From DATAPD01 sp036265385 (lineage in GTDB: Bacteria; Acidobacteriota; Terriglobia; Terriglobales; Acidobacteriaceae): DNA of 64,000 nt. This document shows, piece by piece, positions 7,964-15,974 of the stretch (positions are counted from its first letter, which is position 1; each line of letters opens with the position of its first letter). The stretch lies in the NCBI GenBank assembly GCA_036265385.1, contig DATAPD010000042.1, forward strand, positions 124,001-188,000, read 5' to 3'. A program made the translations under genes and the position numbers. A model generated the notes under the pieces. It saw nothing but the letters and a program-made list of their open reading frames with translations, was not told where the DNA came from and did not search any database.

Positions 7964-8905
7964 CTACTTGGTCGTGCTCGGCGCCGGAACTGGTGCAGAA
8001 TGAGCCGGCGCGGCGACGCCAGCCTGCTTTAGGGCACGATCCAGCACGTCACGTAACTGGTCCGGGGGCACTGCGCCGTCGATCTTTTCGCCGTTTATAA
8101 AAAGCGTAGGGGTAGCGCTGACACCAAGCTCGTCACCTTCGCGCATGGAAGCACGGACACTCTTTTCATCTTGCGCCTTTATGCAGGACTGGAGTTTGGC
8201 GAGATCCAGGTTGTGCTTCTGCGCTTCGATCATCGTGATCTTATCCAGCGCCGAAAACTGAGCATCTTTTTGTTTCTCTTTATTTACCTCGCCTTGATTT
8301 CCATGAATGTAATCGGCGAAATCCCAGTACGCTTCTCCGTTTTGATCTGCGAGGCAAGTTGCATTAACGGCCGCGCGAGTTGCCCACGGATGGATTTCGG
8401 TCAAAGGATAATCTTTATAAATGAACTGAACACGATCGCCATATTCCTTCAAAAGTTCCGGGAATAAGGTCTGATGCATGCGTGAACAAAACGGGCATTC
8501 GAAATCGTCGTAATTGACAACGGTGACCTTGGCATTTTTGTTGCCGCGGATCGGGCGTCCCGAGACATCGATCTTATTCATGATCTCGACATATGGATCT
8601 TTATTCAAATCCATGCGAGTGAGGCGAACCAGGGTGTTCCCATCCTTTGACAGCAGAAATTCGTAATCCTTCTTTTTGCCATTATCAAACGTGATGGTCA
8701 GTGCGTTGTAGTTGGGAAAGTCGCTGGAACGAAGTGGTCCCACGGCAACTTTCACTTCCGGGGGGATTGTGTAATAAAAGCGAACCTGCCGCTCGATCTT
8801 CTGGACTGTGTCGGGCGGCGCCGATTGCGCGGAGCAGCCTAGACAAATGAGCAGCAGAATGAACAAGGACTTCCGATATAGCGTTAACAAAATTCGCCTC
8901 AGCAT
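7964..8905 (-). CDS. DsbA-like thiol:disulfide oxidoreductase (lipoprotein)
   Basis: This 313-residue protein starts with a hydrophobic signal and a lipobox-like LICLGC (Cys24). After a 100-residue N-terminal region of unknown role comes a thioredoxin-fold DsbA/DSBA_2-type domain. It has the redox motif CPFC at residues 137-140 (NYDDFECPFCSRMHQ), an inserted helical part (about 165-245), and the cis-Pro loop SATPTLFINGEKIDGAVP. It probably introduces or isomerises disulfides in exported proteins. It lies between larE and ppiC in the lptD-headed run, which suggests that outer-membrane protein maturation is the main task. The tail is Pro/Ala-rich. Confidence 0.87.
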   Translation of the reverse strand: MLRRILLTLYRKSLFILLLICLGCSAQSAPPDTVQKIERQVRFYYTIPPEVKVAVGPLRSSDFPNYNALTITFDNGKKKDYEFLLSKDGNTLVRLTRMDLNKDPYVEIMNKIDVSGRPIRGNKNAKVTVVNYDDFECPFCSRMHQTLFPELLKEYGDRVQFIYKDYPLTEIHPWATRAAVNATCLADQNGEAYWDFADYIHGNQGEVNKEKQKDAQFSALDKITMIEAQKHNLDLAKLQSCIKAQDEKSVRASMREGDELGVSATPTLFINGEKIDGAVPPDQLRDVLDRALKQAGVAAPAHSAPVPAPSTTK

Positions 8906-8968
8906 TTGTTGGGGAATACGTCCGATTATCTCACAGTGATTAACTTGGCCGGGGTCGGGGATGTACGG

Positions 8969-9799
8969 TCAGGCGCTCCTTAGTTCTGCTACCGGCAAGA
9001 GCGTATTCATGGAGCCGGACCGGAAGCCCTCCAGGTCCAGCGTCACGAATTTGAATCCTAACCCTCTGAAAATTCGGGTGAACTCGGCTGCCATGTGAGG
9101 AGTCAAGGCTTGCGGCATTTCGTCTGGCGCGATCTCAACCCGGACAATGTCCCCATGGTGCCGCACTCGGAACTGACAAAAACCGAGTCCGCGAAGCGCA
9201 TCTTCACCCCGTTCAACAATCGAGAGGGCTTCAGGAGTGACGGCTCGGCCGTATTCGATCCGTGACGAGAGACATGCGGAAGCTGGTTTCTCCCATACCC
9301 GCAAGCCCGATTCGCGAGCCAAAGTTCTGATCTCGGCTTTCGTGAGGCCAGCTTCAAGGAGGGGCGCCGCAACAAGACGGTTCTTCGCGGCCCGCTGACC
9401 CGGGCGAAAGTCACCCTGGTCGTCAACATTCACTCCATAGGCGATCGAATCGAATCTGTGATTCTTACGGAAATCTTCCATCACTGAGAACAACTCATCC
9501 TTGCAATGGAAACACCGCTGGGAATCGTTGCGGATGTAATCTGGATTCGATAGCTCCTGTGTTGCAATGACCTGGACAGGGATGTTCTGTTCCTTGGCAA
9601 AAGCAAGCGCATCGGCGAGATGGGTACGTGCCAAGCTGGGAGAGTCAGCGATCACCGCGAGCATTTTTTCGCCCATCACGCGATACGCAGACCATGCGAG
9701 AAAGGCAGAATCGACGCCACCGGAATACGCGATTAGCGTTTTCCCAAGCGACTGCAGTCTCTTTTCTAACGTTGAGCGCTTGTCGGCAAGGCTGGCCAT
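8969..9799 (-). CDS. larE: ATP-dependent sacrificial sulfur transferase LarE
   Basis: This 276-residue PP-loop pyrophosphatase has SGGVDS at residues 26-31. Known LarE adenylates pyridinium dicarboxylate mononucleotide and donates sulfur to make the nickel-pincer cofactor of lactate racemase. Here KPASACLSSR places a Cys at position 176, the number of the sacrificial Cys in the Lactiplantibacillus plantarum enzyme. RCFHC at 95-99 supplies two more cysteines. No larA, larB or larC is in the window, so the cofactor user is unknown. Its place between lptD and a DsbA-like gene may reflect only co-transcription. Confidence 0.88.
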   Translation of the reverse strand: MASLADKRSTLEKRLQSLGKTLIAYSGGVDSAFLAWSAYRVMGEKMLAVIADSPSLARTHLADALAFAKEQNIPVQVIATQELSNPDYIRNDSQRCFHCKDELFSVMEDFRKNHRFDSIAYGVNVDDQGDFRPGQRAAKNRLVAAPLLEAGLTKAEIRTLARESGLRVWEKPASACLSSRIEYGRAVTPEALSIVERGEDALRGLGFCQFRVRHHGDIVRVEIAPDEMPQALTPHMAAEFTRIFRGLGFKFVTLDLEGFRSGSMNTLLPVAELRSA

Positions 9800-9844
9800 C
9801 CAAGTATTGTATCGAAGGCTGGCAGATCGAGGCTTGGGCGCTTC

Positions 9845-12298
9845 TCAGAAAAGACGTTCCTGCCGGCGCAGGTTGCCGAACGCACCTACGTTGGCCAGAC
9901 TGAAGGCGAAACGAAATTGGTTCTCATTTCTTACCGAACCTAGTGCAAATCGGCGGTATTCCACACTGAATCCGCAACAATCCCAGTTGTACGTAGTTTG
10001 CACCGTTCCGTATTGCAGAAATCCGCGATTGCTATCAAAGCCGAAACTTGATGCCCCAGAAAAGCCTCGTTTGTTAGGGAAACCATAACCAAACAATACT
10101 CGAAACTGGTGGAAGTCTTGTGTGGCGAGCGGTTCTGAAGGCATGTTTTCTCCGTTGATGCGTAAGAACGCATCACCGCCGCCGACCGTGAATTGTCCGA
10201 AACGATAATTGAGCAGCGCGGTGCTGGCATTCAGCCTGCCGGTCCGGAAATCGTAGTCCGCATCCCACTCAGCATTCGTCCGCGAAGACGTTTGAATTCG
10301 TAATCTCGAGATCAAAGGTGAGAGATGTCTAGGCTGGGTCAGAAAAGCGATTCCAGTAAAGTCAGCGGTAGTTGTGAACACATTGCGTTGTGCATCTGCA
10401 AGTGCGCCGCCGAATGTGGGGTCGATAAAATACTTCTGAGCGAGCTCCCAAGTGAGAACCTCCCGCACCTGATTTCCGGGATAACACGGTGCCTGTTGCG
10501 GGCCAGTAAAGCGTTCCCATGGAATCATGCTCTGGTTGTTCGCGCCGCCGACTGTAAGCGATGAGATTGTTTCTGAAGCGCAGTCGTCGTTTGGAGCTTC
10601 GCTGGTCTGTTTAGCATAAAGCCGATTCACCACGGCATATTCAACTTCGTTCGTGTCGGTCAGTATGTCGCGCTCATCAAAATGCAGGATGCGGTTGTAA
10701 TTGTTCACTCCGGTCGCATAGGAGTAGATCAAGCGGGGTTCAATGACGTGCTTCCATTTCCGGTGAAACTTCTCTTTTTCGAAGACGCGAGAGAGAGAGG
10801 GTGGTCGTATCTCGACAGAGGCTAAAAGAGCCTTGCGATTGATGACATTGTCGAGTGCAACTCCGACGCTGTCCGGCGTCGAGGAAGGCGAAAGTTGCTG
10901 AGTGTAAAGCGTCTCACGAAGCTGAAGTTCCGGCCGCACAGACCAGTTGCGCCATAACATTGGCATTGCAAGGGTTGGAGCAAGATCAAAACGGCCAATC
11001 AAATTCGCAGTACGAAACCCTGGTTCGCTTCGGGAAAGGCCCTCGGCTGCGGCATCGAAAGACCAATAAAGAGGTGTGTGGGCAATCTGCCGGTCCACAC
11101 TGGAAGCCGAGAGACTCGGAGCATGAAGGATCGTAACAACGTCCCCGGGTACAGTGCTCTCGAAGTTTTGATAGCGTTGAGTCAAGGCGTTGAACGAAAA
11201 TCCATTGGTGGTGTTTGAAAGATAGATCTGCGATTTCACTTCGGAGTTGACGGCCTGAGTGAACGTCTCGTTGAATGCCTGCCGGAAAACAAAAGAACTT
11301 AGATAGTCAACGTTTGCAACTCCCCTAAAATTTCGGCCAAAGCGCCCTTCACCGTCTAGTCGTACTTCCTGTCCACCCTGGTCTACGGGCGGAAACCCAA
11401 TGCCGCGGTCATTGACCCCAAAGAACGTTAAATCGATAAATGAGGTTTCGCTCGGGCGAGCACGGAATTCTCCACGCTGGGACCATCCACGAAGAGAAAA
11501 GTACTCGGCTCCGAGCGTCGCATCCATGCTGCGATTGATCGCCCAGTAGAACGATTCCCCGAAAATGTAGCCTTTGCGGGAGGAGTTGCCGAAGCTTGGG
11601 ATCAAAAAACCCGATTGCCTCTCCTGTTTCTCTACCGGATGGGTTGCGAAAGGAAAGTAGAAAACCGGAATTCCCCATAGAAGAAATGCGCTGTTGTAAA
11701 CCTTTGCATTCGCGCCCGCCTCAACATTGACTTTCGTTGCACGAAACTGCCACTTCGGATGTGGCAATTCGCAGGTTGTGATGCGTCCGTCGCTGACGAC
11801 GTAATGATCAGGCCCGATCTTTTCGACAACCTTACCGGTAAACACGAAAGGGCTGCTAGTTGTTAGGACGTAACGTGATCCTCTTACCTTCAATCCGACG
11901 GTTCCATTGACGTCATAGAAACGGCCAGTTTCCGTTTTTACGTTATATGTGCCGTGGCTCGCCCGTATGTGTTCGTCATAAGGGCCGCCATCCAGAACCA
12001 CATTGCCGTCGACTGTTGTCTCACCTGTGTCAGCGTTATAAGTAATTTCGTCCGCATAGAGAATGTAGGATCGGTAGCGGACCTCGGCTGCGCCCCGCAG
12101 CTTGAATGTACGGCCTTCCATCTCCTGTGTGTTGGCACTGACCCGTACTTCATCCGTTGGCGAACCTGAAACGATCACACTGCGAGGCGATTGACTCGGA
12201 ACCGGGTCGGACCGCAACTGGCTGGTAACTAATTGAGGGGCGAGAAGCAGGTGACACAAAAGCGCCGGCGTGATAAGAAATCGAGTGCGGGAGATCAT
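9845..12298 (-). CDS. lptD: LPS-assembly outer-membrane protein LptD
   Basis: This 817-residue protein has a signal peptide, an OstA/LptA-like N-terminal domain (about residues 45-190, with VRVSANTQEMEG and ADEITYNADTGETTVDG), and a large beta-barrel ending in an aromatic residue. It inserts lipopolysaccharide into the outer leaflet, so the organism probably makes LPS. Cysteines occur at 176 (TTCELPHP), at two mid-barrel sites, and as an adjacent pair at 774-775 (NWDCCGF). In E. coli LptD, Cys173 and the pair 724-725 take part in essential disulfides, so the spacing is strikingly similar. LarE, DsbA-like and PpiC genes follow on the same strand. Confidence 0.92.
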   Translation of the reverse strand: MISRTRFLITPALLCHLLLAPQLVTSQLRSDPVPSQSPRSVIVSGSPTDEVRVSANTQEMEGRTFKLRGAAEVRYRSYILYADEITYNADTGETTVDGNVVLDGGPYDEHIRASHGTYNVKTETGRFYDVNGTVGLKVRGSRYVLTTSSPFVFTGKVVEKIGPDHYVVSDGRITTCELPHPKWQFRATKVNVEAGANAKVYNSAFLLWGIPVFYFPFATHPVEKQERQSGFLIPSFGNSSRKGYIFGESFYWAINRSMDATLGAEYFSLRGWSQRGEFRARPSETSFIDLTFFGVNDRGIGFPPVDQGGQEVRLDGEGRFGRNFRGVANVDYLSSFVFRQAFNETFTQAVNSEVKSQIYLSNTTNGFSFNALTQRYQNFESTVPGDVVTILHAPSLSASSVDRQIAHTPLYWSFDAAAEGLSRSEPGFRTANLIGRFDLAPTLAMPMLWRNWSVRPELQLRETLYTQQLSPSSTPDSVGVALDNVINRKALLASVEIRPPSLSRVFEKEKFHRKWKHVIEPRLIYSYATGVNNYNRILHFDERDILTDTNEVEYAVVNRLYAKQTSEAPNDDCASETISSLTVGGANNQSMIPWERFTGPQQAPCYPGNQVREVLTWELAQKYFIDPTFGGALADAQRNVFTTTADFTGIAFLTQPRHLSPLISRLRIQTSSRTNAEWDADYDFRTGRLNASTALLNYRFGQFTVGGGDAFLRINGENMPSEPLATQDFHQFRVLFGYGFPNKRGFSGASSFGFDSNRGFLQYGTVQTTYNWDCCGFSVEYRRFALGSVRNENQFRFAFSLANVGAFGNLRRQERLF

Positions 12299-12445
12299 CG
12301 AGTACGCACGAACGCTCCACCAGTCGTGTTAACCGGAACCTTGACGTTAGCATGCTGAACGGTGTGAGGCAAAGCGACCCGACGTTTTCACGCGACGGCC
12401 GTTGGTGAGACCTGCTCTGGCTCCCGGCGTTCTCCAAGACCCTTC

Positions 12446-13711
12446 ATGATGTGTCCGCGGTGCGGCGAAGAGTGCCACTGTGAAGCTGGCGTGCGCTCCG
12501 ATTCAGCAATCGGGTTGCAGCCCCGTTTTCAAGTGGACCGTAAAGCGAGCGTTTGCCTGGTCGACCCGGAAGCCTTTGAGCCATCCGAAGAAACGTTTTC
12601 TGCCAGCCTAATGGGTGTCCAAAACGCGCAACCACCTCCTCGTTTCGTGCCGGATCATGATTCTGGGGCAATTGCGTTGACATCGACACCGTCTTCATCA
12701 TGCGAGGACGGGGTTATAGATCGCCCGGAACCGGCTTCGACCGGTGATCCACGTGGATCATCCAGAGATTCTCAATCACTTCTCACGGACGGTGGCGATA
12801 CAGGGGAGTGGCGACAGGAAGTCGCGGCGCGCCTGAATCAGTACCGTTCACGCCGCAAAGTAAAATCTCCGCGGTATCCTTCACTGCGTTTGAAGTTCGA
12901 CCCACCGGAATCCACTTGGAGCGCGCACTCCCCAGCTGAAGAGGAATGTGACCGCTTTCCTTCCGTCAATGGGTCCAACGAGGCCGCCTACCATGCCACT
13001 AGGTCGTCCGTGGCGAGGGTTGAGCAACAAGAACGAGTAGAGTCAGCGCCAGAATTAAGAATCGAAGAAGTTGAGCCGCCTGTAGAACCGACGGCAAAAA
13101 TCATAGAGTTCCCCCGTTCCTATTTGGCGCCGGTTCCGAATGACGAACTGGCGGAACCGATCCTCAGCACCCCACGTATCCTCGAGGCGCCAGAGGTGGT
13201 GCCGCCTCCTCCGGCGATGGGCGGAATTCTGATCGAGCCGGATCCGGTGAGAGAACCTGAACGACGGCCAGGCATCGAGATACCTCTCAAAACTGCTTCA
13301 CTCACACGCCGACTAGCTGCTGGAGTAATCGATTTCCTGATCGTTCTGATAAGCGCCGCTGTCTTCGCATACCTGGTAGAGAAATTGGTGGCTCCTCGCC
13401 TTCCAATTCCCCGGTTCGCAGAAGCAGCGGCGGCCGTAGTTGCGGTTTTTTGGGTGCTGTATCAATACATGCTGATCGTCTACAACGGAAGCACTCCGGG
13501 ATTGCGAACAGCTAGGTTGCTTCTCAGACGATTCGATGGGAGCCCTGTTCCCCGGCGAGTGCGTAGGTGGCGGGTGATCACTTCGGTATTATCGGGCCTC
13601 TCGCTTGGCATGGGTTATGCATGGTTGTTTCTCGATGAGGATGCCCTCAGCTGGCATGATCGGATCACTCGTACCTACCTCGAACATCAGCCTAAAGAAT
13701 TGAAGCGATAA
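12446..13711 (+). CDS. RDD-family membrane protein with long disordered N-terminus
   Basis: The 421-residue protein starts with a compact Cys cluster (CPRCGEECHC, residues 3-12) that could bind zinc. About 270 residues of charged, Pro-rich low-complexity sequence follow. The C-terminal 135 residues form an RDD domain: SLTRRLAAGVIDFLIVL, then two or three membrane helices and the closing WHDRITRTYL. RDD proteins are poorly understood; some act in ion transport. The cytoplasmic zinc-ribbon-like start suggests regulation or protein binding (inference). It is transcribed divergently from lptD across 147 bases. Two adjacent ATGs at 12446 and 12449 are possible starts. Confidence 0.78.
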   Translation: MMCPRCGEECHCEAGVRSDSAIGLQPRFQVDRKASVCLVDPEAFEPSEETFSASLMGVQNAQPPPRFVPDHDSGAIALTSTPSSSCEDGVIDRPEPASTGDPRGSSRDSQSLLTDGGDTGEWRQEVAARLNQYRSRRKVKSPRYPSLRLKFDPPESTWSAHSPAEEECDRFPSVNGSNEAAYHATRSSVARVEQQERVESAPELRIEEVEPPVEPTAKIIEFPRSYLAPVPNDELAEPILSTPRILEAPEVVPPPPAMGGILIEPDPVREPERRPGIEIPLKTASLTRRLAAGVIDFLIVLISAAVFAYLVEKLVAPRLPIPRFAEAAAAVVAVFWVLYQYMLIVYNGSTPGLRTARLLLRRFDGSPVPRRVRRWRVITSVLSGLSLGMGYAWLFLDEDALSWHDRITRTYLEHQPKELKR

Positions 13712-13746
13712 CCAAAATTCGAATCCGTTTGAATTCATACCCGAAA

Positions 13747-13774
13747 CAAAAAAACCCGGCTTCGAGAGCCGGGG
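13747..13774 (-). terminator. Rho-independent terminator for the Cys-rich genes
   Basis: On the minus strand CCCGGCT and AGCCGGG pair across a five-base loop and are followed by an uninterrupted T-run (seven T, then GTTT). It lies 23 bases past the stop of the Cys-rich gene at 13797. Confidence 0.87.
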
Positions 13775-13796
13775 ATGAAAAGAAAGCTACTGGGTG

Positions 13797-14213
13797 TTAC
13801 ATTGCGCCAGCATGGGCGTGACGCTCGCATTTGTCCCCACAGCACTTCATTGAGGTCGTTGCTGCGTCTTTAGACTTATCACAGCAAGCTTTGCCATCCT
13901 TGCAGCAATCCGCGTTGCCACAGCAAGATGCGGACTTGTTTTTGTCGTCCTTCATGCAAGCCATCTTGCCATCTTTACCGGCGCAGCACGATGCGTCTTT
14001 GCCATCGTGTTTGCAACAAGTCTTTCCGTCTTTAGTGTCCTTCGCATCATGCTTGCAACAAGACATGCCATCTTTCGCCTGGTTTTTCCCATGACAACAC
14101 GACATTGACGGTTGATCGGCCGATTTATCTTGAGTAGGTGCTGCCGTATTCGGAGTTTGAGCCCACGCGCCGAGTGCTAGAACGAGAGTTAAAGCAATCA
14201 TCTTGAATTTCAT
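13797..14213 (-). CDS. Secreted Cys-Cys-rich protein, possible metal-binding
   Basis: The protein is 138 residues from the ATG at 14213, which has GGAG eight bases upstream. MKFKMIALTLVLALGAWAQ is a signal peptide. The mature part is Lys/Asp-rich and contains 18 cysteines, of which 16 occur as eight adjacent Cys-Cys pairs, several in the repeat CCKHDGKD/CCxGKDGK. A few His and Met residues are interspersed and the tail is ERHAHAGAM. No enzyme fold is apparent. The composition resembles a metallothionein or copper/zinc sponge, but oxidising conditions outside the cytoplasm could also make it disulfide-rich. Repeats suggest growth by duplication of a short unit. A second small Cys-Cys protein is encoded 85 bases upstream. 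Confidence 0.8.
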   Translation of the reverse strand: MKFKMIALTLVLALGAWAQTPNTAAPTQDKSADQPSMSCCHGKNQAKDGMSCCKHDAKDTKDGKTCCKHDGKDASCCAGKDGKMACMKDDKNKSASCCGNADCCKDGKACCDKSKDAATTSMKCCGDKCERHAHAGAM

Positions 14214-14298
14214 TGAATGATCTCCATATGAAAAGTTTGTCGCCATTTGATCGCCGCGCGCATTCATCTCGCGCTGCAGTGCGGGTAAATTGGCGAGA

Positions 14299-14709
14299 TT
14301 AAATACGAAGGACCAGTGTGGCTGTGCCAGCATGGTGCGGGTCTGCGAATTTGAGCGCCGCTATGGGCGTGTGCTCCGCAGGAGCGGCAACGTCGGCCAA
14401 CACGGGTTGGATCGACTGAAATTTAGAGCCAGAGCTCTTGAAGGAAGAGGGGAGAGCTGGATTTTCGATCGGGGCACGATCGAAGCAGCAGTCGTGCTGC
14501 CCACCGCAAGGAATTTCACTTTTATTGGATGTTGATCTCGCGAGTGGAACTGATGTACGAAGGGGAGGGCAGCAAGAGTGAGTGAGCATCCGTGCTTGCT
14601 CGGATGCTTCGACTTTAGATGCCGGAGCCATCGTCATGCCGGTTGTGGCGGGATTGGCCCAAGCAGCTAAAGTGAAGATGAGCAACGAAATCAGTGACTT
14701 TCTCACCAT
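14299..14709 (-). CDS. Small secreted protein with Cys-Cys motifs, unknown function
   Basis: The 136-residue protein starts with a signal peptide (MVRKSLISLLIFTLAAWA). It has five cysteines, two as HSCCPP and two as HDCCFD, with nearby His and Met residues. The rest is Pro/Ala/Ser-rich and unlike any family I recognise. It precedes the highly Cys-rich gene on the same strand, so both may be co-transcribed and share a metal-handling or stress role (inference). The GTG directly after the ATG is an alternative start. Confidence 0.65.
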   Translation of the reverse strand: MVRKSLISLLIFTLAAWANPATTGMTMAPASKVEASEQARMLTHSCCPPLRTSVPLARSTSNKSEIPCGGQHDCCFDRAPIENPALPSSFKSSGSKFQSIQPVLADVAAPAEHTPIAALKFADPHHAGTATLVLRI

Positions 14710-14796
14710 GCCAAGGACATCTTCCCATTGAAATCCACGGGGAACATGTGATTTCCATCACACGCGCTAGTAACGAATGAACAGTGAGGAGATGGC

Positions 14797-15690
14797 CTAG
14801 CGGCCAATGATGTCGCGCAGCGCTTGTGTCAGATCTTTGAACTGAAAAGGATAACCGCTGGCGACAAGGCGGGCGGGTTCTACGCGTTGACTGGCGAGAA
14901 GCATTTCGTTCGCGGCTCCGCTCCCCAGAGCTAGTCTCAACGCAAACGCGGGCGCCGGAAAGATGGTCGGACGGTGGAGCGCCGCTCCAAGAGTTTTCGT
15001 GAAATCGAGATTAGTCACAGGAGCCGGAGCGACACCGTTGATTGGGCCGGCGAGCAGATCTGATTTCAGAATGTGGTGGCAGGCACCCACCCAATCCTGT
15101 ACGTGGATCCAACTCCACCATTGACGACCGGAGCCTAATCGTCCTCCCAGCCCCAAACGGAAAGGAGTCAGCATCTTCTCGAGCGCACCACCCTGTTTAC
15201 TCAAAACGATGCCGGTCCGGAACTGTGCGACGCGGATTCCGGACTCTGCGGCGGGCCGAGTGGCCGCTTCCCATTCCTGACAGACCTCTGCAAGGAAGCC
15301 GAGTCCAGGCGCACTGTCTTCCAGCAGAATCTCATCGGCACGATCTCCATAGAAACCTATCGCCGATCCAGAAATGAACACTTTAGGTTTAGTTTGTGTG
15401 CGCGCTAACGCCTGGGCCAAGTTGCGGGTTCCGAGGACACGGCTATCCTGGATCGACTTTCGCTTGGCCGCAGTCCAACGTCCCACGATCGTCTCGCCAG
15501 CGAGATGAATAACGGCATCGAACCCTGAGACTCGTTCGGGTCCCAGTGGCTCGACAGGGTTCCACTGAATTTGGCCGCTGTCCGAGGATGGATTTCGCAC
15601 AAGCCTGGTCACTTGGCAGCCAACCGCTCGCAGCGATGGCAACAACGCCTTACCGATTGGGCCAGAAACACCACTCACCAGAACCCGCAT
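14797..15690 (-). CDS. TIGR01777-family NAD(P)-binding epimerase-like protein
   Basis: This 297-residue extended short-chain dehydrogenase-like protein begins with the nucleotide-binding strand and loop MRVLVSGVSGPIGKAL. Family marks follow: VIHLAGETIVGRWTAAKR, SGSAIGFYGDR with the active-site-like Tyr, FRTGIVLSKQGGALEKM, and the DUF1731-type C-terminus (LRLALGSGAANEMLLASQRVEP). E. coli YfcH is the known homologue; the substrate is unknown. The loop has GVSGPIG where the family usually has GATGFIG. It is divergent from rel. Confidence 0.9.
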   Translation of the reverse strand: MRVLVSGVSGPIGKALLPSLRAVGCQVTRLVRNPSSDSGQIQWNPVEPLGPERVSGFDAVIHLAGETIVGRWTAAKRKSIQDSRVLGTRNLAQALARTQTKPKVFISGSAIGFYGDRADEILLEDSAPGLGFLAEVCQEWEAATRPAAESGIRVAQFRTGIVLSKQGGALEKMLTPFRLGLGGRLGSGRQWWSWIHVQDWVGACHHILKSDLLAGPINGVAPAPVTNLDFTKTLGAALHRPTIFPAPAFALRLALGSGAANEMLLASQRVEPARLVASGYPFQFKDLTQALRDIIGR

Positions 15691-15824
15691 GGCGCTAACT
15701 CTATCAGAGAAGCCCGTTTACTGATCCCATGCCTGGGCAGAGTTGACGGTTGGTGTTTCTCGACGCGCAAATAGGCACAGGTACTTGTTCCCGACAGACG
15801 ATTTGGCTTGGTTACCGATAGCTG

Positions 15825-15853
15825 TGAGGACAGCGTAAGCCGAAGGCTATAAT
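15825..15853 (+). promoter_or_regulatory. Possible sigma-70 promoter for rel
   Basis: A perfect TATAAT lies at 15848-15853. At 17-bp spacing the -35 position reads TGAGGA, which is weak. It is oriented toward rel with about 120 bases of leader, including a GC hairpin. The opposite gene starts at 15690, so this region also holds its promoter. Confidence 0.4.
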
Positions 15854-15873
15854 CAGTGGTCTAGCGCATTCTG

Positions 15874-15894
15874 CCGCCGGCAGGCACCCGGCGG
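15874..15894 (+). other. GC hairpin in the rel leader
   Basis: CCGCCGG and CCGGCGG form a seven-pair stem with a seven-base loop, 80 bases before the chosen rel start. No T-run follows. It could affect translation or be chance in GC-rich sequence. The 284-base gap between the flanking genes contains no other gene that I can support. Confidence 0.35.
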
Positions 15895-15974
15895 TTGCCA
15901 GACCCCGCCCGAGTGTTCACCTTTTGGACAGCAGGTTGTCCGCACACTGCGGGGTCGGGGTGCATCCAGCGACC

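Noticed and set aside
15924..15974. Extension of rel to the TTG at 15924
   Set aside because: The added residues (SAHCGVGVHP-like) are not conserved and there is no ribosome site; an ATG follows at 15975.
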